Shown piece by piece: positions 34,601 through 46,328 of a stretch of 64,000 bases of DNA. Where the stretch lies: positions 79,454,003 to 79,518,002 of the forward strand of contig NC_134398.1 in the NCBI RefSeq assembly GCF_050003625.1, written 5' to 3'. Source of the DNA: Haematobia irritans. Its lineage: Eukaryota; Arthropoda; Insecta; Diptera; Muscidae. Positions within the stretch are counted from its first letter, which is position 1. Each line of letters begins with the position of its first letter. A model generated the notes under the pieces. The model was not told the DNA's origin. It saw only the letters and a list, made by a program, of their open reading frames with translations, and did not search any database. The position numbers were made by a program, and so were the translations under genes.

Positions 34601-35125
34601 AAAAAGGTGCTAAGAACTAAAACACTTGGTGGAAGTGAGAAAGATGTGAGGGAAAATGCAATTAGCCAGAAAATTTTTTTTTTGAGTTAGTCTTTATGAA
34701 ATTGTTTTTACATCCTGGAAAACAATACACGTTTATCACAAAAAGTATATACTTTTCTTCCAATACCCTTCGTTTCAACGAAAAGCAAATGAGAAACGAA
34801 CTTTGTTTGTGTAAAATTTCGTTTGGGAGGAAAGAATTAATTTGGCGTGCATGTCAATAGTTCGCTTTCCTGCAACAGACTTTTCTTTTGAAATCATAAT
34901 CTTTTGAACGGGTACTACGTTCTTTTCATATTTATCATATGGATGTATTGTTGCTAAGTAGCTTCAAAAGTTGCGCAATCAAAAGCAAAAACTCCACAAA
35001 CGTTACCTAAACTCTGAAAATCTGTTCTAGAACAATAATGGACCACAAAAAATTCAAACGACTTTGCAAAATGCATCGAAAACAAATCAACACAGAACAA
35101 CTAATCTGACTCTGACACAGTTAAA

Positions 35126-36496
35126 AACAAGTATATACGGCCGTAAGTTCGCCAGGCCGAAGCTTATGTACCCTCCATCATGGATTGCGTAGAAACTTCT
35201 TCTAAACACTGCCATAGAATTACTTAAGTTGCGGTAACGCTTGCCGATGGAAAGGTATCTTAAAACCTCCTAACACCATCTTCTAAATTGTATATAAGTC
35301 CATACGTGGTATATATTAAATCAAAAAAGATCGATCAGTTTGACAAAGTAGACATACAATTTTGACAAAATTTTCTACAGAAATACAATTTTAACAAAAT
35401 TTTCTATAGAAATAAAATTTTCACAAAATTTTCTATAGAAATAAAAATTTTGACAAAATTTTCTATAGAAAAAAAATTTTGACAAATATTTCTACAGAAA
35501 TAAAATTTGAACAAAATTTTCTATAGAAATAAAATTTTGACAATGATGAAAATTTTATTATGAACCGAATAAAATTTTAACAAAATTTTCTCTAGAAATA
35601 AAATTTTGACAAAATTTTCTATAGAAATAAAATTTTGGTAGATTATTTTTGGCTCTAGTGGCAACCACGATTATGAACCGATATGGACCAATTTTTGTGT
35701 GATTGGACCAATTTTTGTGTGATTGGACCAATTTTGGTATGGTTGTTAGCGACCATATACTAACACCACGTTCCTAATTTGAACCGGATCGGATGAATTT
35801 TGATCCTCCAAGAGGCTCCGGAGGTCAAATCTGAAGAACGTTTTATATGGGGGCTATATATAATTATGGACCGATATGGACCAATTCTGGCACGGTTGTT
35901 AAAGATCATATACTAACACCATGTTCCAAATTACAACCGGATTGGATGAAATATGCTTCTCTTAGAGGCTCCACAAGCCAAATCTGGGGATCGGTTTATA
36001 TGGGGGCTATATATAATTATGGATCGATGTGAACCAATTTTTGCACGGTTGTTAGAGACCATATACCAACATCATGTACCAAATTTCAGCCGGATCGGAT
36101 AAAATATGCTTCTCTTAGAGGCTCCACAAGCCAAATCTGGGGATCGGTTTATATGGGGGCTATATATAATTATGGACCGATATGGACCAATTTTTGCATG
36201 CTTGTTAGAGACCATATACCAACATCATGTACCAAATTTCAGCCGGATCGGATGAAATTTTCTTCTCTTTGAGGCTCCGCAAGCCAAATCTGGGGATCGG
36301 TTTATATGGGGGCTATATATAATTATGGATCGATGTGAACCAATTTTTGCACGGTTGTTAGAGACCATATACCAACATCATGTACCAAATTTCAGCCGGA
36401 TCGGATGAAATTTGCTTCTCTTTTAGGCTCCGCAAGCCAAATATGGGGATCGGTTTATATGGGGGCTATATATAATTATGGACCGATGTGGACCAA
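35126..36496 (+). repeat. Family A repeat copy A7, 3' truncated
   Basis: AACAAGTATATACGGCCG start, 29-bp tandem array at 35350-35640, then about five 153-bp units. It breaks off within a unit at 36496, where the Jockey LINE begins; the GACGG run and terminal block are absent. Confidence 0.83.
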
Positions 36497-37900
36497 AAAT
36501 CCTATACAAATATGAGTCAATTGAATCGTTTAATAAGAGCTTAGCCAGCCGTTTAGGCTTGTTAGAGGAGAATTTGTTTATGAAAAAAAAAATAATATTG
36601 ATATATGTCTCATAAGCGAGACACATTTTGTTAAAGATTCATTCGTGAAAATTAATAATTACGATATATTTCATGCACCCCATCCAAGTAACACCACAAG
36701 AGGAGGAAGTGCCATTATTATTAAAACTTCAGTTAAACATTGGCTTGAAAATACAATGTCTGTAGACGAATTCCAAGTTACAACTGTAACAATTGACATA
36801 AATAAAACGACATAATATAAAATTCGATCAATAGAAAGACATGCTAAATTCACATAAACGTATATTTGTTATGGGAGAGGATTTCAATGCAAAGAACATA
36901 AAATGGGGATCTAGATTGACCACACCAAAGGGCAGAGAACTGCATCGTGCACTCAAGAATACTGGATGTACAGTAATATCAACCGGTAAGCCAACGTACT
37001 GGCCAACAGACGTGTCTAAAACTCCCGATGTGATTGACTTTTTCATTACTAGAGAAATTCCAGAAAACAAACTAATAATTGAAGATGGACATAAACTCAG
37101 TTCTGACCATTCTCCTATGTATCTTCATTATTTAAGTGCAGCAACCAATAAACAAACTAATACCAACCTAACAAATACCAGAACTGACTGGGTGTATTTT
37201 GGACATTTAATTACCACGTCTATCAGACATTCGCCCATCTAACATACAAACCCCCTAAAAATAGGCAATGAACAAGTGCCGTTTTCAAACTCAGCTAAAT
37301 ACCTTGGTTTTACACTGGATTCTCAATTAAATTGGAAAATTCATATTACGAAGAACTAAATATTAAATACCTAAGCTGGTTAATTGGAAAAAATTCAGTC
37401 CTCTCCACAGATAAACTATTAATATAAAGAAGCATTAAAACCAATATGGATATATGACATTCAACTATGGGTATGTGCGGCAAACAGTTCTGTCGAAAAA
37501 ATACAAAGGTTTCAAAACAAAGTGATAAGAAGTGCAGTAAACGCTCCATGGTATGTCTGAAATAGTGACTTCCACCGAGACTTAAAAATGACTACGAAAT
37601 ATCTAGAGGAAATATCTAGAATTGCAGAAAAACATCTTATCCGCCTATAGAACCACACAAATAGCAAAGCCCGTAATTTACTCCAAACTTCCAATCAACC
37701 TAGAAGATTGCGCCGCTTCAAACCACATGATTTATTAACTCGCTTTAATATAATGAAAGCCTCAATTCAAAATAAAAATTTTACAACAATAATTGTCCTA
37801 GTTTAGTCTTATGATATTTTGAATTTCTATAAGGCTTTTTGATTTGTTGTAGTATAAGTTAAGCATCATATGTGTATTCGCTTATATAAATAAAAAAAAA
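36497..37900 (+). pseudogene. Jockey-clade LINE with RT core deleted
   Basis: 36585-36800 encodes the first part of an apurinic-type endonuclease (ISETHF, HAPHPSNTTRGGSAIIIK). 36841-37190 continues it (MGEDFNAKNIKWGSR, DVIDFFI, SSDHSPMYLH). After about 37240 the sequence jumps to the C-terminal region (AKYLGFTLDSQLNWK, then KIQRFQNKVIRSAVNAPWYV, ISRIAEKHLIRL, NHTNSKARNLLQ). The reverse transcriptase catalytic core is missing, an internal deletion of well over 1 kb. Stops and shifts are also present. The 3' end has an A-rich tail near 37887-37898. 5' truncation joins it to A7. Confidence 0.8.
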
Positions 37901-38239
37901 ATATTCACCAAAATAATGTATTATACATAGTAACATATTGGTTTAACCAATGGCAACCTCTTTTTCTTTTCTGAAAATATAACATTTTCAAATATCATTT
38001 TCCATTGTCTTCACAGATATATGTATTTCATATATGACGTTAAACATTGTAATACATAACATATTTTTGTGGCGACTATGTTATTTTAAACTGTGGATAT
38101 GTTTTTTCGGTAAGATTATAAAATCTTCGTTGACAACCATATTACGTCAAACGTTTATTTTTCTCTTCGAATAAATTTACGCGAAAGGCAAAACCAGAAC
38201 GGACTTGATCATCTCAGTTACAAAATTCGTCTTTTGCAC
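37901..38239. other. AT-rich spacer, no gene
   Basis: Nothing recognised. Some 'aacatatt' motifs resemble family N but too weakly to call. Confidence 0.35.
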
Positions 38240-38595
38240 CATGCGACTTCAAGTAGAAATGATGCTACTTTTGAGTAAAGAACGTCTTTAATATAAAGAA
38301 TTGAAAAGCGTTTCCTATTATATTGAACGCTTTTTTCTTTGTAATGAAGATACAAAAAGTCACCAAACTTAAAAAAATAAAGAATTTTTTGAGAATTATT
38401 AAAGCCAAGTTCACCTTAGTCAAACAAAATGTTCTTTCATGTAAAGTGTTAAGTCGAATCAATATAAGGACAAAACGACTTCATTGAAAAGTTTCTCGAC
38501 TTTTGGAAACAATTTTATATGAGGGAAATGCGACTTCTATGCTAACCAAATTCGTATTTTAAGGAAACGAAATATTCGGCAATATTTGTTCAGTG
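38240..38595 (-). repeat. Family C fragment C4
   Basis: Ends TTTGTTCAGTG next to TA (38596-38597). The other end is truncated inside the element near the CGACTTCAAGTAGAAATGATG phrase. Confidence 0.65.
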
Positions 38596-39107
38596 TACAT
38601 AGCCTTCAAATAATAAAAACAGTCTCATTTTAATTATTTATGCATGTAAATCGAACTAAAGAAAACAATCACACGAGTTCGAATATATTTATATTTTTTT
38701 ATTGAATGGTCGTTTCATTTGTATGAGAATACATTGAATATCAAAAATTAGTATTTTCAAATAGTTGGCCAGAAAATTTTTAAAAATGGTTTTACTTTTG
38801 CATTTATTGTATTCTGGCCTCTGACTACATATGAGTGTAAGTCGGGCGTAAGATATATCTGGGATCTATAACTAAATCGGTCGGTATACTCAACGATAAG
38901 TCTCAGACTGGCCCTTCATGGCGTTACATACAAATGCCCAAACTTACATAAATAGCTATCGCATTTTATACACTACGCCATACTATGGAACAGGGTATTA
39001 TAAGTTAGTGCATATGTTTGCAACCACGGATTCGGAGCGGTGCATTTTATCGGATGCTTATCTTAATCTTAACCGATTCTACGAAATTTATACAATTTAG
39101 GTGTGTA

Positions 39108-39410
39108 CACTAAAAACAATATTGACCTAATATGGGAGATTATGCAACCTAAATTGTAGTATACGCAATTTACTCAATATCAAAGGCAAATTCTTTTAAA
39201 ATAATGACATATTAATTAAGAAAAAGTTTATATTCTTTGCTTCAAAAATTGTTTTCATTAATTTTAGGACAAACATTTTGGAAATTTTAAGGATTTGGAT
39301 CTTTAGTTTAAAAGTTTTATAGGAATTAAGAAATCCATTTTTCCTTTCTTATCTGTTATAATTTGGATTTTTAAATTTGATAAACATCTATGAATCCTAT
39401 TGGCTATAAT
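39108..39410 (+). repeat. Family D fragment D4, nested in family B
   Basis: Starts TA|CACTAAAAACAATATTGACC and follows the D consensus for about 270 bp; the GAGTG end is not found. Confidence 0.55.
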
Positions 39411-40107
39411 ATGGGTAAATCATCATTGAAATTATGTGTAACATGTGAGTATTCCGTCCATATTTTCCCAAATCAAAAGTCATATATATGTATATGGGGA
39501 CATTATCTAAATCTGAGCTGATTTTGATCGAACTCGGCACACTTAACCAGAATATCAAATATCAAGTCAATTGGATTAAATCTCGGGGGGTAAAATATGG
39601 GTATCTTATCCATATTTCTTCGATCTAACCGAATTTCGCAAAATTTGACACACATTGCCAAAATATTAATTATACTCTCAGTGCAAAATTTCAGAATAGT
39701 AGTGAAACTTTGGCCTCCGTGGTCATATGAATCTAAATCGGACGAAAGATATATATGGGTGCTATATCTAAATATCAAACAATTTTTACGAAATTTGGTA
39801 TACATAGAAAGAATGACAATTCTACTATCTTTGCAACATTTCACGTAAATCGGGTTCGCTCCGCTCCGAATCCCTGTTTGCAACACCCAAACGAGGACCA
39901 GATACACGCATTGTGTCTTTGGCAATTATACTTAGGGCCGGTCCCTGAGTCGATCTAGCTATGTCCGTCTGCCTGTGAACACATTTTTGTGATCAAAACC
40001 TAGGTCGCAGTTTTAGGCCAATAGTCTTTAAATTTGGGACAAGTATGTATTTTGAGTCAGAATAGAACCCTATTGAAATCGGTTCAGATTTAGATATATC
40101 TCCCATA

Positions 40108-41030
40108 GTGCTCTTTCATATGCAACAGCAAAAAATTGGGTTGCGGAATTTAAATGTGGTCGTCGTACAAGCATAGTGGACGTCCAAAAACAGCAATAAC
40201 AGAAATTGTAGCCAAAGTGCATGATATGGTATTAAATGATCGACGAATAAAAGTGTGTGAAATTGCTATTATCATGGGCATCTCAAATGATCGAGTCCAT
40301 TTAATTTTGCATGAAGAGCTACAGAGGAAAAAGCTTTCTGCAAGATGGGTGTCGCATTTGTTAACAGTCGATCAAAAACGCATAAGAATAAACATTTCTC
40401 AAGCTTGTTTGGATCGTTTTAAGCGAAATAAAATGGATTTGAAGCGTCGTTTCATAACTGTTGATGAAACATGGATCCACCACTATACTCCAGAGACAAA
40501 AGAACAATCAAAACAATGGACTGAAGCTGGATGAAGTGTCCCAAAGAAGGCAAAAACAATTCAATTTTTTTGGGACTTCAAAGGTATTTTAGTGATGGAC
40601 TATCTGCAAAAGGGTAAAACAATAAATTCAGAGTACTATTGCAACCTTTTGGATCAATTAAATGTACAAATTCGAGGAAAACGTCCTGGCTTGCAACACA
40701 AACAAATAATTTTTCATCAAGACAACGCACTAGCGCACAAAAGTGTTTTAACAATGGCTAAAATCAACGAATTAAAGTACGAGTTGCTTGACCACCCACC
40801 TTATTCTCCTGATTTAGCTCCCAGTGACTTTTGTTGCCAAATCTAAAAAAATTCCTTGCTGGCAAGCGTTTTACCTCAAATGAAGATGCAATTACAGTTG
40901 TAAACCACTATTTTGAAGACCTTGAGGAAAACTATTTTAATCAAGCGATAGAATTGCTAGAAAAGCGTTGGACTAAGTGTATTGAAGTTTCAGGAGATTA
41001 TATGGAAAAATAAAAATATTTTAGAAAAAC
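40108..41030 (+). pseudogene. Mariner (DD34D) transposase relic inside family B
   Basis: 40154-40534 carries the linker (HSGRPKTA), helix region and the first catalytic D in VDETWIHHYTPE. A stop follows at 40532-40534, then a deletion of part of the AGKVMA-type region. 40592-40846 has the second D in IFHQDNALAHKS and the third in YSPDLAPSDF, 34 residues later, so this is a true DD34D mariner distinct from the copy at 20971. 40831-41013 is the C terminus in another frame. The N-terminal domain and both terminal repeats are lost. The flanks are family B sequence. Confidence 0.85.
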
Positions 41031-41538
41031 TAACTATTCTCTCGGTATAGATTTAGATAGACCTTCCATATATATCTTTCCCCGATTTGCACTCATATGG
41101 CCCCAGATGTACTCCGAGTTACGTGAAATTTTGCACAGGGAGTATAATTAATATTATAAATATACATGCTAACTTTAGTTGAAATTTTATCTTTCGTCCG
41201 ATATGCATTTATATGGCCCAAATTCCAAAATGTCACTCCGATTTCCTTAAAATTTAGATTCATTTGAGGCCAAAGTTTCGATCCGAAAATTTTGCACTGA
41301 GAGTGCAATTAAAATTTTAGCAATATGTGCCAAGTTTAGTAAACATCGGGTCAGATATGGACAAATCACCCATATATATGTTCTTCCGATTTACGCAAAT
41401 ATAGCCAACATATTTTCATTTCCTTGTACAATCTCCACTGCTAAGTCGAAAACTAATAAAAATTATTCAAATTTACCTATACTCTAATTATGAATATTAT
41501 ATCGATTGATGATGCAGATTTACGAAATTTTATTAAAT

Positions 41539-42810
41539 CCCAGCAAAAAAAGCGTCGCCAAAAAAGTAGTAAAATGTTCTTTTTCATCCGGAAGTGGTGC
41601 AAAATTGGCGCAGAAGCGATGAATTTAACATGGGCTTGTTACACGCGCAGAAAAAAACATGTTTGGACATGGTTGCCGCATCCATTTAATGCTTATGTGG
41701 AGTATGTAATTGTCGCGAAAACCACGTATTTTGTCTTTGTAAAAATAATTTTCGAGCGAAGAAAAACATATGTTGGCAATAAGCATTTAAATTTTTCTCA
41801 AATGCCGCAAACATGTTCTATTATTTAAATGATAGAATTTGAGACCATTACATGGTCGGGAAAATCATGACCAGCCATGTCTAGAACCATTACATGACCA
41901 TAAAGATCATGTAAATTTTTTTCACGACCATTTAATTTTGTAACTTTTTTCATGCATTTTATAAAAAGAATTTTATAAAAACATTGATCAGGTTCACATG
42001 ATTTTCATTTTGCGCTTCAGTCGTGTGTTGATTGTTGCTAGGAATGGACGGAGAACACGGAATTATTGTGTTAATTTATTTATTCAGAAGTGGCACGTGG
42101 TTTTATGTGAACACAAAAAAGGGAAGTGTAATTGAAAAAATGTACCTGTTTTGTTCTGCATTTTGCTATATGGTATAATTTATTTTATTTGCAGTTACAT
42201 AATGTACATTTGATGGGCACGAAGTAAATATGGAATGATTACTTATTCTTGAAATTGAACCAGAATAGAGTGTGTAAAAATATGTGATGTTTGCTTGCAC
42301 GACATTATAAGTACAATAAACAATGAATTAATTTATAAATAAATAAAAACACATAAAAAAGTTAATTTTGTGTTTTCTTTTCTCAAGTGGCGTCCTTTTT
42401 TCGACGACGAAAAAAGTTTTTTCATAAAGATCAAAACATTTTAGGTTGTAACCATGTTCTTTTAACTGGAAGAAAAACATTTTTAGATGAGGACAATTTT
42501 ATTTTTCTTAGAACCATGTTCACTGAGCCAACTTGGTTGCAGGTCAAAATATTACATGGTCGCCGCAAAAATAGCTATCATATTATTTTGCTCTTCGAAT
42601 ATGATTGTGACAATCATCTTTCTTCTCTGCGTGTATTGGACGAATGTCCACCATTTTAACAGCCGTTGCACTGAATTTGCATCACTTCTTAAGGTGTGAT
42701 GCGAATTCAATGTTCTGGATGTGAATTAAGAAATTTTGTGATATTTTATCAAATAAATACTTTTTAATGCATTCTAACGCTAGTCCGCAACGTTTGATAT
42801 CACATATTTT
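41539..42810 (+). mobile_element. Family K copy K3, interrupted by L1
   Basis: CCCAGCAAAAAAAGCGTCGCC start, K marker phrase, then L1, then the remaining K sequence (ACGAATGTCCACCATTT...) to about 42810. The right terminus is decayed. Confidence 0.7.
41642..42633. mobile_element. Family L element L1, nested in K3
   Basis: Ends CACGCGCAGAAAAAAACATG and TTCTTCTCTGCGTG between TA dinucleotides (41640-41641, 42634-42635). 992 bp, longer than L2 by an internal segment at about 41980-42380. No recognisable protein. Confidence 0.8.
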
Positions 42811-42924
42811 CAAGGGTACAATATAATTGGTCCGCCCGACTTAAGATTTTCCTTACATGATTTTCTTCATTTAGTCACTGGTTCGATTCCCAGAGGAAAC
42901 TATAGCGTATTTGGGATATTTGAC

Positions 42925-43200
42925 TACACACAAAGAAAGTATTCTTTTCTCCAGAACGAAATTTTAGACAAACGAAACCCCCTTTTCACACAAAGCATTT
43001 GATAGAGCAAATTTGCCCAGCTTGTGTTGTTGTGTTGTTTTTGTACAGCCAAAAGATATCTTTGTATGAAATTTTCTTCCCGAGAAAAGAAATCTTTTCT
43101 TTTAGTGTCGGAAAACATCGATTGCAGTATTGTATCACTTATACAAGAGAAGGGACTGACAGCGTATTCAGTATACATGCGTGTGCGCGTTAATGTCTAG
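42925..43200. repeat. Family F-like fragment
   Basis: CACACAAAGAAAGTATTCTTT start and later phrases ('cgaaattttagacaaacgaaa', 'gaaattttcttcccgagaaaag') resemble the F ends. No clear right terminus. Confidence 0.4.
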
Positions 43201-43212
43201 TTCATTAGAAAC

Positions 43213-43719
43213 TAGAGGTGTGCGCGTGACACGAAATTCTCGTGACACGCGTGAATCACGTGAGTCGTGAACAAAATCCAAAGCAACTCTCGTGAATGTG
43301 CGTGCATGGGACTAAAATAAATATGTCGTGCGTGAGAAATAAAATCGGTTCGTGAATGTGCGTGAATAAAATTCCTGCAAAATCACGCTCACGAAAATAA
43401 TCAAGATTTAATTCACACTCGTATGTTAACTGAAATTAATTTAGCTCTCGAACTGTATTCTATTTTTGAATTTTGTTACATTTGCTGATTTCCTTTGGAA
43501 AATATCGTGCGTCTAGTGAATTTGTCGGGAACCACGTGAATTGTCGTGAATCGTGCGTGAACGTGAGTCTTTAAAAGTAGTTCGTGCGTGAGTACTGGTT
43601 TTCATTTCGTGAATGTGCGTGAGTGGGATTGGCTACCACGCGTATCCTGCGTGAATAAATATTTTGCTTCGTAAATGTGTGTGAGTGTGAGTGAAATTTC
43701 AGTCACGCGCACACCTCTA
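43213..43719. mobile_element. Family O: hAT-type miniature transposon
   Basis: Terminal inverted repeats TAGAGGTGTGCGCGTGAC / GTCACGCGCACACCTCTA, 18 bp. Flanked by TTAGAAAC (43205-43212) and TTGGAAAC (43720-43727), an 8-bp duplication with one mismatch. The interior is many degenerate 'cgtgaatgtgcgtgaa' motifs and no coding sequence. Confidence 0.87.
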
Positions 43720-43739
43720 TTGGAAACCTTGTTGCACAC

Positions 43740-44543
43740 TATGAACTAGCATTGAAATGAAAAGCAACCTGAATGCAAGTCGCCATGGTTACCCAAGACG
43801 CCAAGGTTATACGGACCTCACTTGTTGTGTCACACCATTGATATTGTCCAAATGGAGAGATACCTTTAACTAAATAGGATGGCTAAAAGAGACAAAAAGG
43901 ACATGTTGGTATAAATGACAACAATAACAAACCAGGAGATTTCAAAGGATGTTGATGTCTATAGGCCGTCCTGACATACAGAAATGAATGCACTCATTCA
44001 CACATGCATATTTAATGAAATACTAAATTGAAAAGCGCTGTTATGCAGCTGTTCTCATTTTCTTTGTGTGCGTAATGATGGTATAGGTGGTTGCATCAAT
44101 CCACCACTTTCTGTAACAATATCCTTTAATTCACAATTGTCCTTCAAAATCCAGAACTAATGATGACCCAAAAAGCAAGGCACATAATTGGAAGTGACTT
44201 GAATTACAAGTACAACATAATTACTTGGAATTGTCTTTCGTAAAATGCGAATGGAAACAATTCCCCAAGTTTTATATTTGGGAATAGTCAAACGTCTATC
44301 AACCAATCCCATATCATGAATGTCCTTTTAGGAGGTCAACGAACTATGCTTAATAGCGTTTCAGTGTTTTTCTATTGGAAATTGTTTGATTGCATTTAAT
44401 TTTGCCTTTTGTGGAGTGGGGGAGTCTGATAAGCAGAAAAGTTCTTATCGGACGGCACTACATTCCTAATTAAACTCTTCACGAAACGAACTTAATCTCC
44501 ATGTTGAAAAGCATGTGCAAATCCATAGCTTTTTTAAATCATA
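43740..44543. other. Spacer, unique, no gene recognised
   Basis: More balanced composition than the repeats and no internal repetition. No defensible exon. Confidence 0.4.
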
Positions 44544-45060
44544 CACTGGTAGAAAAAGTTGCGTTAATACGATGCGTTCCTACGTTGTTTAACGAAATTC
44601 TTCATTTAAAGTCAGCCAACGTAGCATTTTGCTATAACAACGTAATTATACTTTATATTTACGAAACCCTTTATGGAATACATTTCGTAGTATTAACGAA
44701 TAATTACGTTGCTATATCGTAGCCTTTTCGTTGTATTAACGAAAATTATTCGTTGTATGAATGAAACTTATTCGTTGTATTGGTGCAGCTTATACGTTGT
44801 ATGAATGAAAATCATTCATTATATGAACCAAGTATTTTCATTGTCTGAATGAAAGACGTACGTTGTATCAATGAAAACAAACGTTATTTTAATGAAACCT
44901 AACAAATTATTGCAATTGAGTTTAATCATTGGTACTGCATTATGTTTTTGTCAAGATCTGTGAAATATAATTTTAATACAGTAAGAACTATAAAAATTAA
45001 ATTCGGGTATAATTACATTATATGAAAATTTCGTTCCGGATGAAGGTAGTTTCTCTTTGG
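44544..45060 (+). mobile_element. Family E fragment E3
   Basis: Starts TA|CACTGGTAGAAAAAGTTGCG, then many 'cgttgtattaacgaa' motifs. Matches the reverse complement of the right part of E1 (about 56650-57164). No second terminal repeat, so truncated. Confidence 0.7.
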
Positions 45061-45321
45061 GTGCCTATTGGTAGATGATTTTATGATATTTTTTGCTTTT
45101 TGCAATTCCTATGTCCCCAATAAATAAACTCACGTACGAAAACTTTTGTAAAATTTTTATTATTACAGTCTTTTTGGAAATAATTTTCTTATATTTCAGC
45201 TGATGTTCTCAGTCATATACCACCCGTATTCGAAAGAAAAACAATTTTTGAGAAGAAATTTAATTGACCTTCAAAGTAAATGGAGTATGTGTTCAAAAGT
45301 GTGCAAAATAATCTAGACTTA

Positions 45322-45599
45322 CACGTAAAAAAATTTTGTCCTCCCATGGGAGGACAGCTTTTCGCTGTAAGAAAGTTTGTGTGGAAGAAAAGTATATCCT
45401 TTCGTTACAAGCATTGATTCTCTTACAGGACTGTGATTTTTGATCAAAATTTGTTTTTATTATTGCAAAAATAAAAATTTTGTAACAAACAAAATTTTTT
45501 GGTGATAAAAAATAATTTTTTATTTTTGAAGAAAAAAACTCTAACAAAAGAAAAACGTTTTCGGTACACGTTTTCCAAACGATTTTCTTTCTTTGCATG
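45322..45599 (-). mobile_element. Family F element F3, short version
   Basis: CACGTAAAAAAATTTTG and TTCTTTCTTTGCATG ends between TA dinucleotides (45320-45321, 45600-45601). 278 bp; keeps only the ends of F1 and lacks both tRNA-like modules. Confidence 0.75.
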
Positions 45600-45601
45600 T
45601 A

Positions 45602-46328
45602 AAAATCTATGTTATGAACGGTAGGACTAATTCTGTAGGGACAGGGTTAAGGGAGTCTGTAGCTGTTTTGGAATGTTGCTATAAACAACCTTTTGGTTTC
45701 CCTAGACATACGCAGATGATGTGGCGCTGTCAGTCAGGGGAAAATTCCCATCCACAATTAGAGATATTATACAGAGAGCCCTCCGGATGACTGAGAAATG
45801 GGCGAAAGATAATGGTCTTGGGGTAAATCCTGCAAAGACAGAACTAGTCATGTACTGCAAAGATCGCAAAACTCCCACGGTTAAGCCCATTAGGGGGTCT
45901 TGAAATTCCCTTTGGTGAGTGTACAAAACACCTTGGCGTTATTTTGGACAGGAAGCTGAACTTTAAGCTTAATATTGAAGAAAGGGCGAAAGAAGCCACG
46001 GTAGCTTTGTACTCGTGCAAAAAAGCAATAGGTTAGGTTAGGTTAGATATAGTGGCAACCCGAGATTTCAGGCTCACTTAGACTATTCAGTCCCTTGTGA
46101 CACCACAGTGGTGAACAAAAAAAGGCAATAGGAAAAAAGTAGGGCCTAAAACCAAAAATTGTGCATCGGCTATACACGGCAGTGGTTAGACCTATAATGC
46201 TATATGGTGTTGTAGTCTGGTGGCCGGCATTTCACCAGCCGACAAATTTAGACAAAGTTCAGCGTATGGCGTGCTGTCTTGCATTCAGCAAGACAGGAAC
46301 AGATTCCCTTATGTCATATGTAAGAAAT
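45602..46328 (+). pseudogene. RNase H LINE fragment, RT palm to post-RT region
   Basis: 45640-45910 encodes NPAKTELVMY-type sequence and the YADDVALSV catalytic motif with GKFPSTIRDIIQRALRMTEKWAK. 45905-46020 continues in another frame (FGECTKHLGVILDRKLNF). After a short SINE (46031-46116) it resumes with IGKK and WLYTAVVRPIMLYGVVVWW. The copy is cut at 46328 by family B copy B3. A segment of RT between the NNL-type helix and the catalytic motif is deleted. Same family as 23355-24735 and 53200-58645. Confidence 0.78.
46031..46116 (-). mobile_element. 5'-truncated SINE inside LINE, duplicated flanks
   Basis: TAACC tail at the left, SINE body to GTGGTGAAC at the right. Flanks AAAAAGCAATA / AAAAAGGCAATA are a target duplication with one indel. 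Removing the insert restores the LINE reading frame region CKKAIGKK. Confidence 0.8.

Larger units (their letters stand above)
30823..34849 (+). mobile_element. Family F element F2, 4-kb nest of insertions
   Basis: Starts CACGCAAAGAAAAAC and ends TTTGGCGTG, flanked by CA on each side. Collinear with F1, but three insertions expand it: A6 (31147-33110), C2 (33274-33927) and G1 (34077 to about 34590). Removing them leaves an F element of about 0.9 kb. Both tRNA-like modules are retained (about 33129-33188 minus, 33953-34025 plus). Confidence 0.8.
38810..41460 (-). repeat. Family B copies (two overlapping remnants) with nested D4 and mariner
   Basis: B phrases ('ggaacagggtattataa', 'gcatatgtttgcaac', 'atgtccgtctg', 'ggttcagatttagatatat', 'cccgatttgcactcatatgg') occur in minus orientation at 38810-39107, 39411-40107 and 41031-41460. 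Two B ends (near 38985 and 39870) show that at least two copies are joined. D4 (39108-39410) and a mariner relic (40108-41030) interrupt them. Confidence 0.65.
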
